A stretch of 64,000 nucleotides of DNA from Synaphobranchus kaupii (Eukaryota; Chordata; Actinopteri; Anguilliformes; Synaphobranchidae): contig CM056376.1 in assembly GCA_029718625.1 (NCBI GenBank), positions 110,651,576 through 110,715,575 of the forward strand, in the 5' to 3' direction. Under the pieces are notes generated by a model. That model worked only from the letters and a program-made list of their open reading frames with translations, made no database searches and was not told the DNA's origin. A program made the position numbers and the translations under genes. Below are positions 51,943 to 59,585 of the stretch, piece after piece. How positions within the stretch are numbered: position 1 is the stretch's first letter; every line of letters starts with the position of its first letter.

Positions 51943-53195
51943 AGTGCAGTTCAAAAGTAAATTTTTGTTGTTTTGGCTCTGAAGCAGACTTTCAGCTTTA
52001 ATTTGTGAATGTTTACATCCATATTGGATATATTTTAGATTGTCTTTAGATGGTGTTGGGTCACAGACATCAGGAAGTCATGGCATGCAAAGGATATGCA
52101 ACTAAATATTAAATATGATGACTTTAAGTTAATGTTCATTTGTCCAATTACATTTGGTCCCATAAAATGGGGGTGTAGGATCGGGGGGAGTCCCTCCCAT
52201 TTTAGGGGACCAAAAGTAATTGGACAAATTAACATAAACTTTAATAAAGTTATCATATTTAGTATTTGGTTGCATATCCTTTGCATGTCATGACTTCCTG
52301 ATGTGACCCAACAACATCAAACGACTCTTGATATCTTATTTTCAGGTACTCTTACAAGCGATACTATAATCTCTTTGCATTTGAATACAATCTTTCTGTA
52401 TTTGAATGGATCTCTATGGGAATTGGGGAGTTGGACTAGATTAAGCTGTAAATTACATGGGCATAGTATGGAGCACATAGTTGGTTAAATGGCTGTAAGT
52501 CATCAAGGGTCTGAGGTATCAAACGAGCCTCAAACCATTACTCTGCTGCCAGATATGCAGTAGATATGGATGGATCACTTTACGAGTTGTTTCTCCTGAC
52601 TCATTTTTCCATAGAGTTAAATAGGAAAATAAGTCAGGAGAAACAAACCTTAAAGTTCCATTCAAATGCAGAGAGATTATAGTATCGCTTGTAAGAGTAC
52701 CTGAAAATAAGATATCAAGAGTCTTTTGATGACCAAATATTAAAAATTTTAAGGCACGGTCAACTTAGTGTATGTAAACTTCTGACCCACTGGAATTGTC
52801 ATATAGTGAATTCAAAGTGAAATAATCTGTCTGTAAACAATTGTTGGAAAAATTACTTGTGTCATGCACAAAGTAGATGTCCTTAACTGACTTGCCAACA
52901 CTAGTTTGCTAACATGAAATCTGTGGAGTGGTTAAAAATGAGTTTTAATGACTTCAACCTAAGTGTATGTAAACGTCCGACTTCAACTGTATATATATCA
53001 AATGCTTTCCCCTCTCAACATTTATAGAATATTTTCATTTTCCAACAGATGTTTGATTCTGTAGATGCAATCATCAAGTTCCACATGATTTTTCCAATTG
53101 TCCTGATCAATGGAAAGGACCAATCAGTGCAAAAGAGATGCACACTCACGTGTCCACTCACTAAGGACGACGTCAATAAAATGTTAGACCAGTGA
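34838..53195 (+). CDS. clnk: CLNK/SLP-76-family SH2 adaptor (15 exons assembled, 5' end missing)
   Basis: CLNK (MIST) is a cytosolic adaptor that couples immunoreceptors to downstream signalling. I joined 15 exons: 34838-34890, 35147-35187, 38816-38969, 40400-40452, 40772-40817, 41851-41913, 42468-42502, 42663-42682, 48841-48859, 49191-49212, 49527-49602, 49839-49870, 49950-50050, 51625-51780 and 53049-53195. Their phases connect without a stop, giving about 338 residues; human CLNK is about 428 from memory. Visible parts are an N-terminal NSYDLPPVM motif, an acidic EEEDYEY stretch followed by ILPPKPL and a split YAD, a proline-rich region, and a C-terminal SH2 domain with FLVRD. All introns are GT-AG except a proposed GC-AG one after 41913. 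The start exon is unresolved. Weakest calls are 41851-41913, 42468-42502 and the 49527/49839 pair, which has an alternative reading. The neighbouring znf518b supports clnk over blnk or lcp2. Confidence 0.82.
35147..35187 (+). CDS. clnk: clnk exon with SYDLPPVM motif
   Basis: A 41-base exon between a C-rich acceptor (ccccccaag) and a strong gtgagt donor. It encodes [13 protein letters not shown]. The YDLPP tyrosine is a plausible phosphorylation site, by analogy with tyrosines in SLP-76-family N-termini. Confidence 0.75.
35366..35533. mobile_element. Harbinger-like MITE, copy 1
   Basis: Ends gggcctgatttactaag and ttaatcaggccc, 168 bp, with near-identical 3-bp flanks (taa and tat). The interior is partly self-complementary. 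It is the same family as 60136-60297. Confidence 0.75.
35707..35917. mobile_element. piggyBac-like MITE, 211 bp
   Basis: The inverted ends ccttcctattat and ataataggaagg are exact complements. TTAA flanks it at 35703-35706 and 35918-35921, the hallmark of piggyBac insertion. It lies in a clnk intron and has no coding capacity. Confidence 0.9.
36443..37551. repeat. 1.1-kb dispersed duplication, copy 2
   Basis: Direct copy of 29951-31070. It lies in the clnk intron between 35187 and 38816, whereas copy 1 is upstream of the assembled exons. It is followed directly by a Tc1-like transposase relic, which copy 1 lacks. Confidence 0.93.
37575..38075 (+). pseudogene. Tc1-like transposase pseudogene (C-terminal half)
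   Basis: One frame reads [20 protein letters not shown], then [13 protein letters not shown], then FQDDNAKIH. These are hallmarks of the DDE domain of Tc1-like transposases. After a frame change it reads [15 protein letters not shown] and ends [13 protein letters not shown] (here [10 protein letters not shown]). The usual SPDLNPIEN segment between NWPP and LW is deleted, and the N-terminal half and the inverted repeats are absent. It is non-functional. Confidence 0.85.
38816..38969 (+). CDS. clnk: clnk acidic-region exon
   Basis: A 154-base exon encoding a basic start (KGKKMDHR), the acidic stretch [14 protein letters not shown] and then VQILPPKPL, ending SDADYA with a split final codon. Mammalian CLNK has the same order: an acidic DDDYDD stretch, then IKILPARP, then ESEYAD. 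This is one of the two strongest homology anchors. Confidence 0.85.
39578..39692. repeat. Degenerate repeat of about 16-18 bp
   Basis: Repeated caattactatgtcccc-like units (6 to 7 copies) in a clnk intron. Confidence 0.75.
40400..40817 (+). CDS. clnk: clnk proline-rich exons (40400-40452 and 40772-40817)
   Basis: The first exon completes the YAD motif (D is formed across the junction) and reads [12 protein letters not shown]. The second reads [15 protein letters not shown], a proline/arginine stretch suited to binding SH3 domains. Donors are gtaagt and gtaatt. The intron between them is largely a tandem repeat. Confidence 0.72.
40458..40745. repeat. Degenerate tandem repeat of about 30-33 bp
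   Basis: About eight imperfect units of the type gccagtagtgtatagtgtta. They fill most of the short intron between the clnk exons at 40400 and 40772. Confidence 0.85.
40945..41050 (+). mobile_element. tRNA-derived SINE fragment
   Basis: agtggtttaggaactgggct followed by ggttgtggatttgaatgc has the spacing of tRNA A and B boxes and resembles other fish SINE heads. The 144-codon open frame from 41025 into the following DNA has no recognisable protein features. Confidence 0.55.
41797..41835. repeat. (TG)n microsatellite
   Basis: About 19 repeats, ending 15 bases before the acceptor of the clnk exon at 41851. Confidence 0.95.
41851..42682 (+). CDS. clnk: clnk central microexons (41851-41913, 42468-42502, 42663-42682)
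   Basis: The first reads [14 protein letters not shown] and uses a proposed GC donor (gatg then gcaagc). The GT alternative at 41894 breaks the later frame. The next two (35 and 20 bases) have good acceptors (cacgcag, ctttcag) and donors (gtagag, gtaatg), and their phases fit. The 20-base exon encodes NIQSTP plus part of an arginine. Very small exons are typical of this gene family. Confidence 0.5.
43040..43684. mobile_element. Inverted, truncated copy of the 32982 Harbinger-like element
   Basis: It reads as the reverse complement of about 33000-33790: ctggcaacccggggggcagg here against cctgccccccgggttgccag there. Both terminal ends are missing. Several internal indels separate the copies. 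Confidence 0.85.
43850..44500. repeat. Intronic minisatellite of about 20-22 bp
   Basis: Units of the type cccttacagtacaaacacaa alternate with cccttacacaaccaacacaa. Blocks of about 96 bp recur near 44271 and 44366. The open frame across it ([10 protein letters not shown] repeats) follows from the repeat and is not treated as a gene. It lies in the long clnk intron 42683-48840. Confidence 0.92.
45014..45133. repeat. Tandem duplication, period 76 bp
   Basis: acagttccgaacaaaatcg at 45014 recurs as acagttccaaacagaatcg at 45090. Each is followed by tcaaactccatataaggata. Confidence 0.88.
45261..47271. mobile_element. 2.0-kb TIR element, non-autonomous
   Basis: It begins gggccctatcttacacccgg and ends gatcgccaagatagggccc, with a possible 3-bp duplication cct on both sides. 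CpG-rich ends (cggcgc, acgccgtc) enclose an AT-rich middle. No transposase frame is intact. A related copy forms much of 23390-29136 but carries later insertions. The superfamily is uncertain; short TIRs and 3-bp duplications fit PIF/Harbinger. Confidence 0.75.
47814..48040 (-). mobile_element. tRNA-derived SINE
   Basis: Minus orientation. The head carries B-box complement gggaatcgaacctgcaacc at about 47975 and A-box complement near 48020 (ccattatactacactgccgcc). The tail is gcagacgctcttatccagag with a terminal attac repeat. This is a classic fish SINE and the best preserved copy here. Confidence 0.9.
48055..48215 (-). pseudogene. Tc1-like transposase fragment
   Basis: On the minus strand it matches the region of the 37575 pseudogene around the [14 protein letters not shown] motif (gcctccagaagc and gaccaattgaagcaacccca here are its complement). 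Only about 160 bp remain. Confidence 0.8.
48841..49212 (+). CDS. clnk: clnk microexons (48841-48859 and 49191-49212)
   Basis: Exons of 19 and 22 bases with strong pyrimidine-rich acceptors and gtaagt/gtgagt donors. They read SGHNRT and VSNSPVN in the joined frame. The foldback MITE at 48917-49086 sits in the intron between them. Confidence 0.6.
48917..49086. mobile_element. Foldback MITE, copy 2
   Basis: Starts ggtattacacaaagtaggat and ends ctaatcctgctttgtgaaat. Same family as 12745-12908. It lies in a clnk intron. Confidence 0.8.
49527..49870 (+). CDS. clnk: clnk pre-SH2 exons (49527-49602 and 49839-49870)
   Basis: The preferred reading gives [20 protein letters not shown], then [11 protein letters not shown], with phases that fit the following exon. 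An alternative uses an acceptor four bases later (ending cagtcag), reads [14 protein letters not shown] and skips the 32-base exon; it also stays open. Sequence alone does not decide between them. Confidence 0.5.
49643..49679. repeat. (TG)n microsatellite
   Basis: About 18 TG repeats in a clnk intron. Confidence 0.95.
49950..50050 (+). CDS. clnk: clnk exon starting the SH2 domain
   Basis: The exon reads [13 protein letters not shown], followed by 20 residues to the donor (cccag then gtgaag), then joins DGAFLVRD. Mammalian CLNK has QHNEW followed by 19 residues to DG, so position and length agree. The tyrosine usually after the tryptophan is proline here. The helix-A arginine appears to be replaced, with lysine in the nearest position. 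Confidence 0.65.
50690..50750 (-). mobile_element. Truncated SINE tail
   Basis: cattacagacatttagcaga followed by cgctcttatccagagcgac is the same tail as the SINE at 47814. The tRNA-like head is absent. Confidence 0.85.
51290..51494. mobile_element. Palindromic hAT-type MITE, 205 bp
   Basis: Inverted ends caggggtgtccaatcttacc and ggataagattggacacccctg extend inward to ggtgtgggtgcagg. The 8-bp direct repeat atctagag flanks it exactly at 51282-51289 and 51495-51502. It lies 130 bp upstream of the clnk SH2 core exon. Confidence 0.95.
51625..51780 (+). CDS. clnk: clnk SH2 core exon
   Basis: 52 codons with acceptor acag and donor gtaagt. It holds [10 protein letters not shown], with the phosphotyrosine-binding arginine of the FLVR motif, then [18 protein letters not shown] and YALGTGLR. 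The ALGTGLR and NxKIRF features are specific to the SLP-76/BLNK/CLNK group. Confidence 0.93.
51849..51940. repeat. (GT)n microsatellite
   Basis: 46 nearly perfect GT repeats, about 70 bases after the clnk donor at 51781. Confidence 0.97.
51941..52760. mobile_element. Mosaic of Tc1-like palindromic MITEs
   Basis: A Tc1-like start (acagtgcagttcaaaagtaa) is followed by a palindrome with arms at about 52066-52160 and 52203-52310. A second palindrome at about 52330-52720 starts gatatcttattttcaggtac, and its complement ends gtacctgaaaataagatatc. The second palindrome is the same family as 61132-62297. Confidence 0.75.
52764..52989. mobile_element. Right inverted repeat of a Sleeping Beauty-type Tc1 element
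   Basis: The outer end cgtccgacttcaactg is followed by TA. Both the outer and inner direct repeats (agtgtatgtaaac at about 52962 and 52767) are visible, the IR/DR layout of salmonid-type Tc1 elements. No transposase and no left end are present, so it is a solo end. Confidence 0.85.
53049..53195 (+). CDS. clnk: clnk terminal SH2 exon with stop
   Basis: It encodes [24 protein letters not shown], then KRCTLTCPL, and stops at 53193-53195. FDSV..II, FPI.LI.GKD and the LT.PL ending match the C-terminal SH2 half of CLNK. The tail after PL is short ([11 protein letters not shown]). Confidence 0.92.
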   Translation: MFDSVDAIIKFHMIFPIVLINGKDQSVQKRCTLTCPLTKDDVNKMLDQ

Positions 53196-53229
53196 TGTGA
53201 GTGGAATGTATTCCGATTGCAATGGACTT

Positions 53230-54433
53230 CAGTGTTTCCCACAGGGTTTTCTGAAACTGTGGTGGGTGGACCCTGAACTGTCTAGGGGGTCCGGGGGCAT
53301 ACCTGTAATGTATTAATTTGGTGCTCTTTCAGATTCAAATTTTAAAACTAGATCCACAATTTTTTGTTATTGGAACATGAGGAATGGAACATGTGAAATA
53401 AATACAATTTTGCTGGCTTTTTTGGATAGACAGCTAGCTAACATGCACAAATGTAGTCTGATGAAAAATGTTCATAAAGTTATGGTCAGCTTACAAGACT
53501 ATACAGAAACTACCACAATGCATGTTAACCTGTTCTGCCCCAAACCTGTAGCCCTGTCTTAAGTGGGACTGAACTTGCCTAGCCTACAATTAAAAAAAAT
53601 AAAAAAATAAAAACAAGTTCAATAAATACTTGTTTATTGACAAGAAAGCCTCTGAATCTGATTGGCTGGCTATTAAATCTTTGCTACCTTGATTCTTTCT
53701 CTTCCTCTTCTCTAGACTATGTCTTTTCTTAGTAAAGTACTTTAAAAAGGCTAGATCCTGTTATATGACATGGAAGCCAAACGAGTGGGGCAACGCCAGA
53801 GATTGAGAGACTGCACTGAAGGGAAATGGGGAAACCCTGTTCTGAACAGGTTGTGTTACATTGTGCTGATATCTCCCCTGAATAACGTCTGTATTATCTT
53901 CCACGAGATACTACAATATACATAAACTAGTATATTTTATTTTGTTTTGCTTCTCAAGCAAGTGAGATGGCATTAGTTTAGTTGCGGCTAAAATGGTTTG
54001 TAGCCGCTAGCTTGCTAGCTAAAGTTGTACAAAGTTGTTACATTAGCTAATGCAAAATTAATATCGTAACACAGTCGAGAGCTTGGCTCGCTTGATGCTT
54101 GAACAATATATCCATTATAGTGTAGGCTACCACAGAGGGTTTAACTTTCACAAATATACTAAGCACGTCTAATCTCTTCAGAATCGTGAGGTGATACAGC
54201 CTGTCTCAGAAATGCACTCGCGCATTTGTGTGACTGTTTATGCATGCGCATTTGTGTGTGACCAGGGGGGAGGGGCAGCGAGTAGAGTGATGAGAGCCAG
54301 TTTTTTGAAGCAATAGGGTTACAGTACGCACATACAACTATTTTTGATTTTTTTTTTTTACCAATTTGAAACTGTGGCTGTAGAAATTAAACTGTGGCGG
54401 CCCGCCAGTTTAACACATTAATGGGAAACACTG
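53230..54433. mobile_element. hAT-like element directly after the clnk stop codon
   Basis: Starts cagtgtttcccacagggttt and ends ttaatgggaaacactg, a TIR pair typical of hAT elements. Only gactt is shared by the two flanks, so the 8-bp duplication has decayed or the ends are slightly misplaced. It begins 35 bp after the clnk stop and includes candidate poly(A) signals. Confidence 0.7.
53397..53402 (+). promoter_or_regulatory. Candidate clnk poly(A) signal
   Basis: AATAAA about 200 bases after the clnk stop, inside the hAT-like element. A second AATAAA lies at 53621-53626. Which is used cannot be told from the sequence. Confidence 0.45.
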
Positions 54434-54827
54434 GACTTAATTCAAACAGTGCTTATGAATATTAGCCATTAGTGTCAGTTATTAAATGTGATACTGTATG
54501 TCCTTCCATTAAAGCATGCAACACCAGGGGGATCACTGAGCTGTTTTGATCCTAGAGATACTTCATTTGTAACTAGCTAGTTTTAATTAAATTTAGTGAA
54601 ACTGTACAAACGTCTTTCATTCACACTGCTATATTAATAATTATGCACATTATAAGTTATCTATTGCGATTAAGAGTTCAGATGCAGTTACACAGAAAAT
54701 TACTTCAGTTGATCATTCCAGTTTCATCAATATAACTTAATTGTTGAGAAAAACAAAGTGTGCAAACTTTTGCATTCTGATTACACTGGACAACTTTTTC
54801 TTTTATTTTGGCAATTATATAAAACAG

Positions 54828-54929
54828 CCACGAGAAACCAAATCCAGCAGTGTTGAGGATATTAGAGAAGAAACAGCAGTTAATACAGTAAGAGAAAGTA
54901 AACTCACTCAAAAACAGTGTCCATACAAG
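54828..54929 (+). CDS. Orphan exon-like segment
   Basis: A 102-base open segment (34 codons) starts after an acceptor-like tataaaacag and ends at a donor tacaag then gtaatt. It reads PRETKSSSVEDIREETAV and ends KQCPYK. It lies between the ends of clnk and znf518b. It could be an exon of an unseen gene, an alternative clnk 3' exon, or chance. No homologue is recognised. Confidence 0.25.
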
Positions 54930-54934
54930 GTAAT

Positions 54935-56694
54935 TTGCCACAGGATAAGAATGTTTAACATTCCACTTGTGTAACATAATCAAACTGTGTTGTTAATAAA
55001 AATGATTTTGTTTTAATTTTCATCATAAAAATAAAGTCCAAACAAATTCATCCAGACAATTCCTTATCTATGATAAAAACTGAGAAAATATTATATATAA
55101 GTTATTTTGAGCAGAGCAAACTTTCTATTCAGTACTAACACAAAAAAAAAATAAGTTAGAAAAAAAAAGTCATACACTGGAACAATGTACCCTGTTCCCT
55201 GCCCCATTACAGACAAACATGAACAAATTCACTTGGAATAAAATGGTTAAGCATTTGGATAAGTAGTTGGTAACCTAGTGTGAAACATGTATGGACTGCA
55301 TCCCCTTGCCTTTTCCAATTCGTCAAAAGTAAAAAGAAAATTGGTGGCATACGTTTGTAATGATCCTTTAATGTGTTTAAGGAACAACTTGGAACATAGC
55401 CATTTAATCAATGATGAATTAACATAACAACAAAGCAGAGAGTTTGGACGGTAACTTGAGAGCGAAATTAATCACTGGAGTTGTTGGATAGCTCATCCTG
55501 TTAAGGCACTGTTCCAGTATATGGATGGGCAATGATCTGAGTATTGAATCCAGACTATGACAGTACCTAATATGGCTGTGTGGCTGGCTGCTCCACAGTG
55601 CATAAAAATAATAATTTGCTCCAGCATCTCTTAGTAGTGAGTGGGTTTCAGTAAGCAGGGATGACAGTGGCTCATTTCACACCAGCAACACCCCACACTC
55701 ATCTACACATGGAGTTTCTCCAACTCCTATCTGCGAGCCCGACTTGTAGACCGCGGTGTGATGAGAAGCATCATATTGCGTGCTTCAGAGGAGTATGCGC
55801 GTTATAACCCAGCAAGTGTCATACCATGTTAAGTATGGCTAAAAGTTGCTGAGTTTCTTACATTTTTTTGCCCACTGTGAAAGTACAACACTGTTAGTTA
55901 TTACTATGTACATCAAACACTTTTTTTATTTCAATGGTATTAAACTCTGGCCAAAGAAATAAGATTTAGGTGTTTCCATCTTGGTTCAACACTAACTGAT
56001 ACACAGTCACTCAGAACAACATTTAAGGGCAGCCTTGGTAATGTTATACATTAATATCATGGCAAACATTTTAAGCAGATGTTTGCAACAAACATACTAC
56101 ACAAAAGCAATCTCCAATTGGAATGCAAAACTTTACATGTACTGACCACTGACCAGAAACATCCTGGCATCAATGTTTGATTGGATTGCTGTTCAGATCA
56201 GTTATGTATGCTAAATAGATTCCACACAAAACGGAATACGACGAGCTGACTCGCTGTGATCAGAATTCCCAAACCCGAACCTGGAAGCACACTATATTTG
56301 GATAGATATACAAATTCATCCCAGCTGTTAGGCTACATTACAACACTATTTTAAATCTATTGTGAGTTACTTCTAAATATAATGTTGATGGTTGTTTTTT
56401 TAAAATATATATATATATATATTTTGTTAACATCTGCCCTTCTAATGAAATTTTTAAAATATTAACTGAATTCAACTGGAAAAAACCATTACAGCGCATG
56501 CCTACATGACCACAGTTGTTAAACACTATCGAGTTAAATTCAATTCTCTAAAAGCAACCAGACAAAAAATGTAATGTATTGTAAATGGCTTCACATAGAT
56601 GTACATATTTCACAGAACATTAAAAACCATAGTGGAGGTTTTCAGAAACACTATACATTTGGCATTTTCAGTTAACATACTGGTTTCCTGGAAT
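54935..56694. other. Non-coding stretch between clnk and znf518b
   Basis: AT-rich, with no exon supported apart from the segment just to its left. It may contain more of the znf518b 3' UTR if the signal at 56695 is not used. Confidence 0.5.
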
Positions 56695-56700
56695 TTTATT
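56695..56700 (-). promoter_or_regulatory. Candidate znf518b poly(A) signal
   Basis: tttatt on plus (AATAAA on minus) about 335 bases after the znf518b stop codon. Other AT-rich alternatives exist nearby. Confidence 0.35.
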
Positions 56701-57035
56701 TAATTTTTTTTACATTTTTTTAACAAACTGAAAATTCCTTAACAAGGAATCCAATCCAATGGCATTTTTCATGGTATTTTCTGGGAGCACTAAATATCTC
56801 ATAAACTGGCTTGTATAGAAAAAAGAATCAAACAGACATAGGAGCAAGTAATTCAACCTCTATATACATATACAGCAGTAGCATATTTTCAGGAATATCT
56901 CAAAATTGCAAATGCCTTTTCAGATGCAACACACCTAACACAACACCTAAAACATGCCTGGATTCACAATTGTGTTATGTTCATTCGTCTGTAGTTTCAA
57001 GAACATCTTCTTTTCTGTTGTTTCAAAACACACGT

Positions 57036-59585
57036 TCACCGGACTAGCACTTGAGTTTCTGTTGGAGAGTCTCTAAATACAAACCCCACTACCTGGTATT
57101 TGTTTTGATGGACCTTCTTTAATTTCATTTTTAATGTGTGCTGGGTCTGGTCTGGTGATTGTCGAGTTTTCCTTGACTTCCACAGAACAGACTGTTCTCC
57201 TGTGTGGAGAGCAGAGTTAGGGAAGCTCTCATTGCCTCTGAGCATGGTGTGTATGTTGGTACTCACCCTAAGAGCCTGTGGCTTTGGGTGATTAAGGACA
57301 ACAACGGGTTGGTCAGGCCCCGGACATTTAACCAGCTGATCCTCTTTCAGAGGAATGAGCCAGAGTCTTCCGGTGTCTCTTTGGGTTTTCCTCATCACTT
57401 GCGAAAGGGATTTCACTTTAGACGCCTTCTTGTGTTTCTTCCTCTTCTTGTGCTTGGCTAATTTCCAAGCAGCACCATTCTCTTCATGAGTCTGCGGACT
57501 CTGTGGCTCCCAGTCTTCGTCCAAACCCTTGTTTTCTGCTCCTGACTTCCTCCTCTTCAGTGAGAGCTTAGGAACCTTGTTCTGGCATGAGTGGTCCGTG
57601 TCCGAAATGTTCTGTTCATTTAAACTGCTAAAGAGTACAGGCCTGGGCATCCAGCTTCCTGTCGTCTCTGAAGCCGGTGTGGAGATCTTGAGAGTCAGCG
57701 AGGGCTTGTTGGACTCCGAGATCTTCAGCACGGCTCCTTGAGGAATGAACACAGGCACGGAGTCTTCCAGAATTATCTGTTTTTTCTGATTGGTGGGTGC
57801 ATGCACTGGATTTCTGACCAGGTCACACGGAGAAATCTTGTTCGACTGAGGCACAGAAATCTGACCCAACAATGGAGACCTTAGTGCTTCACTGGCAGGG
57901 CTCGGTGAGCCTATCTTAACACTCTCTGTGTTCGTACCCTTCTCTCCTTTACTTGTGAGCTTGTGACTTGTTCTCCCTTTAGGGACTGCACGGTTATGCA
58001 CTGATGTTGACTGCTGCCTGGTGGACACAATTATTTTAGATTTCCCTTGTTCTGGAACAGCAGGTATGTCCCCATTCTGAGGAGAAATTCCCAGGTTGCT
58101 GTTTGAAGCCTGCTCCCACCTGATGCATCCTGGGAAATCCCCACGACCTTGACTAATGGAAAATACTGACGATATGACAGGCAGCTCGGTAGTAGCCGGA
58201 GCATCACATAGATCCTTATTCTCAGCAACTTTCTCGGGAATGGGGTTAGCAAAAGGGATGAAAACCGGAGGACAACCTTTCCCTTTTGACAGATCACTCC
58301 CAGAGGGAGGGAAGGAATTTCTTGTTGGACGAGACGGAATGTCACAGATTAGTTCCTCCTTAGGAACAATATGACAGGGGAGTTCAACAGTATTATAAGC
58401 TTTTGAGAGTTCAGTGGTTCTGACATTCTGCTGAATGGCATTATTTGCAGTGCCTTCAGCAGATAATACGGACTGAGGCTTAAAATAGCTCTGGAGTTTG
58501 CCTGAACTCTGCGATTTCTGTCCCATTTGTTGGCACACACTTGTGGATGCTTCCTTAATATCTTTCCTACCAAATTGCCTCACATCCTCACCTGGTTCCT
58601 CTTTCACAGCCACTCCTGTTTCCTTTGAGTGTTTTTTGAACTCTGGATCTCGATTATGGGACACATCCAACATGGTTTTCACTAAGGATAAATCCCTTTT
58701 TTCCACTAGCTGGTTTACAGTATGAGGCTCTAGACAGATTGCCTTGTTCTCTTGTGGAATGACACTGCATCTGAAGGTTGGCTTATCTGTGTGGCTGTTC
58801 TGAACGCCGACCCCAGTTTGAACCTGTAAATTTTTCACGGGTGATTCAGTTTCAGCAGCATGCTGTGAGACTAACTTAAGCTCAAGCTCCTTAGTCCCAT
58901 TAACTGTTTTCACCTCCACAAGTTCAACAAAGCAGCCAGGGGGTATGTTCATTTCAGGTGGATAAGCAATAGTCAAGGGTTTGTCATGCTGAATGGGTTC
59001 ATGTAGGGGAGACAAAAGTTCCACCTGGACCTTGGACAAACCACTAGCATTACTCCTCTTTCCAATGGCAGCACTGTTGACTGGTGCTTTACTGACCAGA
59101 CCCACAGGTGACAAGCCTGTGTTTTTGTTCATGGGCGACGTGCACACATGTGTCTTTGTCGAATGGGGCTGTTGTTCCAAATTAAGCCTTCTCTCCTCTA
59201 GTCTGTACGATGTTTTATCATCAAAAACCTTGTGGACTCGTTGAGTGTGCTTCACGATGTAGTCATTTCTCACCGCGCCGTAGGGGCAGAACTGGCACTT
59301 GAAGGGAAAAGTGCCAGTGTGCTTAACGAGATGTCGCTGAGATTCACCTCTGGTGTACGAGACATGGTTGCAATAAGAGCAAGAGAAGGTCATTTCCACA
59401 TGCTGCAACGCATGCTTATTGAACTGACCCATGTCTCTGGATGAAAAGCGACATTTGTCACAAGAAAATTTGTCCGGGATTTTACTCCTTTTAGGCATGG
59501 CCGGAGATTTTTCAAAATTGTTTTTCTTTGTTGCATTTTCCACAAAAGAAATGAAGACATTCTGATGTTGGCTGACTGGATTCAT
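57036..59585 (-). CDS. znf518b: ZNF518-family C2H2 zinc-finger protein, 849 aa
   Basis: A single 850-codon open frame. Three C2H2 fingers lie near the start: C42-H62, C69-H89 and C97-H118, with the family signature GAVRNDYIVKHT in the third. A long poorly ordered middle follows, then basic nuclear-localisation-like stretches (KLSLKRRK near 673, KHKKRKKHKK near 711), a QPVVVLNHP motif near 759 and LKMKLKKVH near 819. ZNF518 proteins are nuclear, and the mammalian ones are reported to associate with the H3K9 methyltransferases EHMT1/EHMT2. The clnk neighbour favours the B paralogue. The human protein is longer (about 1074 aa from memory), and the C-terminal finger I expect after the KKVH..YQVV motif is missing. 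The ATG sits two bases after a possible acceptor (attctacag), so a 5' UTR exon probably lies upstream. Confidence 0.88.
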   Translation of the reverse strand: MNPVSQHQNVFISFVENATKKNNFEKSPAMPKRSKIPDKFSCDKCRFSSRDMGQFNKHALQHVEMTFSCSYCNHVSYTRGESQRHLVKHTGTFPFKCQFCPYGAVRNDYIVKHTQRVHKVFDDKTSYRLEERRLNLEQQPHSTKTHVCTSPMNKNTGLSPVGLVSKAPVNSAAIGKRSNASGLSKVQVELLSPLHEPIQHDKPLTIAYPPEMNIPPGCFVELVEVKTVNGTKELELKLVSQHAAETESPVKNLQVQTGVGVQNSHTDKPTFRCSVIPQENKAICLEPHTVNQLVEKRDLSLVKTMLDVSHNRDPEFKKHSKETGVAVKEEPGEDVRQFGRKDIKEASTSVCQQMGQKSQSSGKLQSYFKPQSVLSAEGTANNAIQQNVRTTELSKAYNTVELPCHIVPKEELICDIPSRPTRNSFPPSGSDLSKGKGCPPVFIPFANPIPEKVAENKDLCDAPATTELPVISSVFSISQGRGDFPGCIRWEQASNSNLGISPQNGDIPAVPEQGKSKIIVSTRQQSTSVHNRAVPKGRTSHKLTSKGEKGTNTESVKIGSPSPASEALRSPLLGQISVPQSNKISPCDLVRNPVHAPTNQKKQIILEDSVPVFIPQGAVLKISESNKPSLTLKISTPASETTGSWMPRPVLFSSLNEQNISDTDHSCQNKVPKLSLKRRKSGAENKGLDEDWEPQSPQTHEENGAAWKLAKHKKRKKHKKASKVKSLSQVMRKTQRDTGRLWLIPLKEDQLVKCPGPDQPVVVLNHPKPQALRVSTNIHTMLRGNESFPNSALHTGEQSVLWKSRKTRQSPDQTQHTLKMKLKKVHQNKYQVVGFVFRDSPTETQVLVR

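Noticed and set aside
57204..59444. Several plus-strand open frames across znf518b
   Set aside because: They are antisense shadows of the long minus-strand coding exon with no features of their own.
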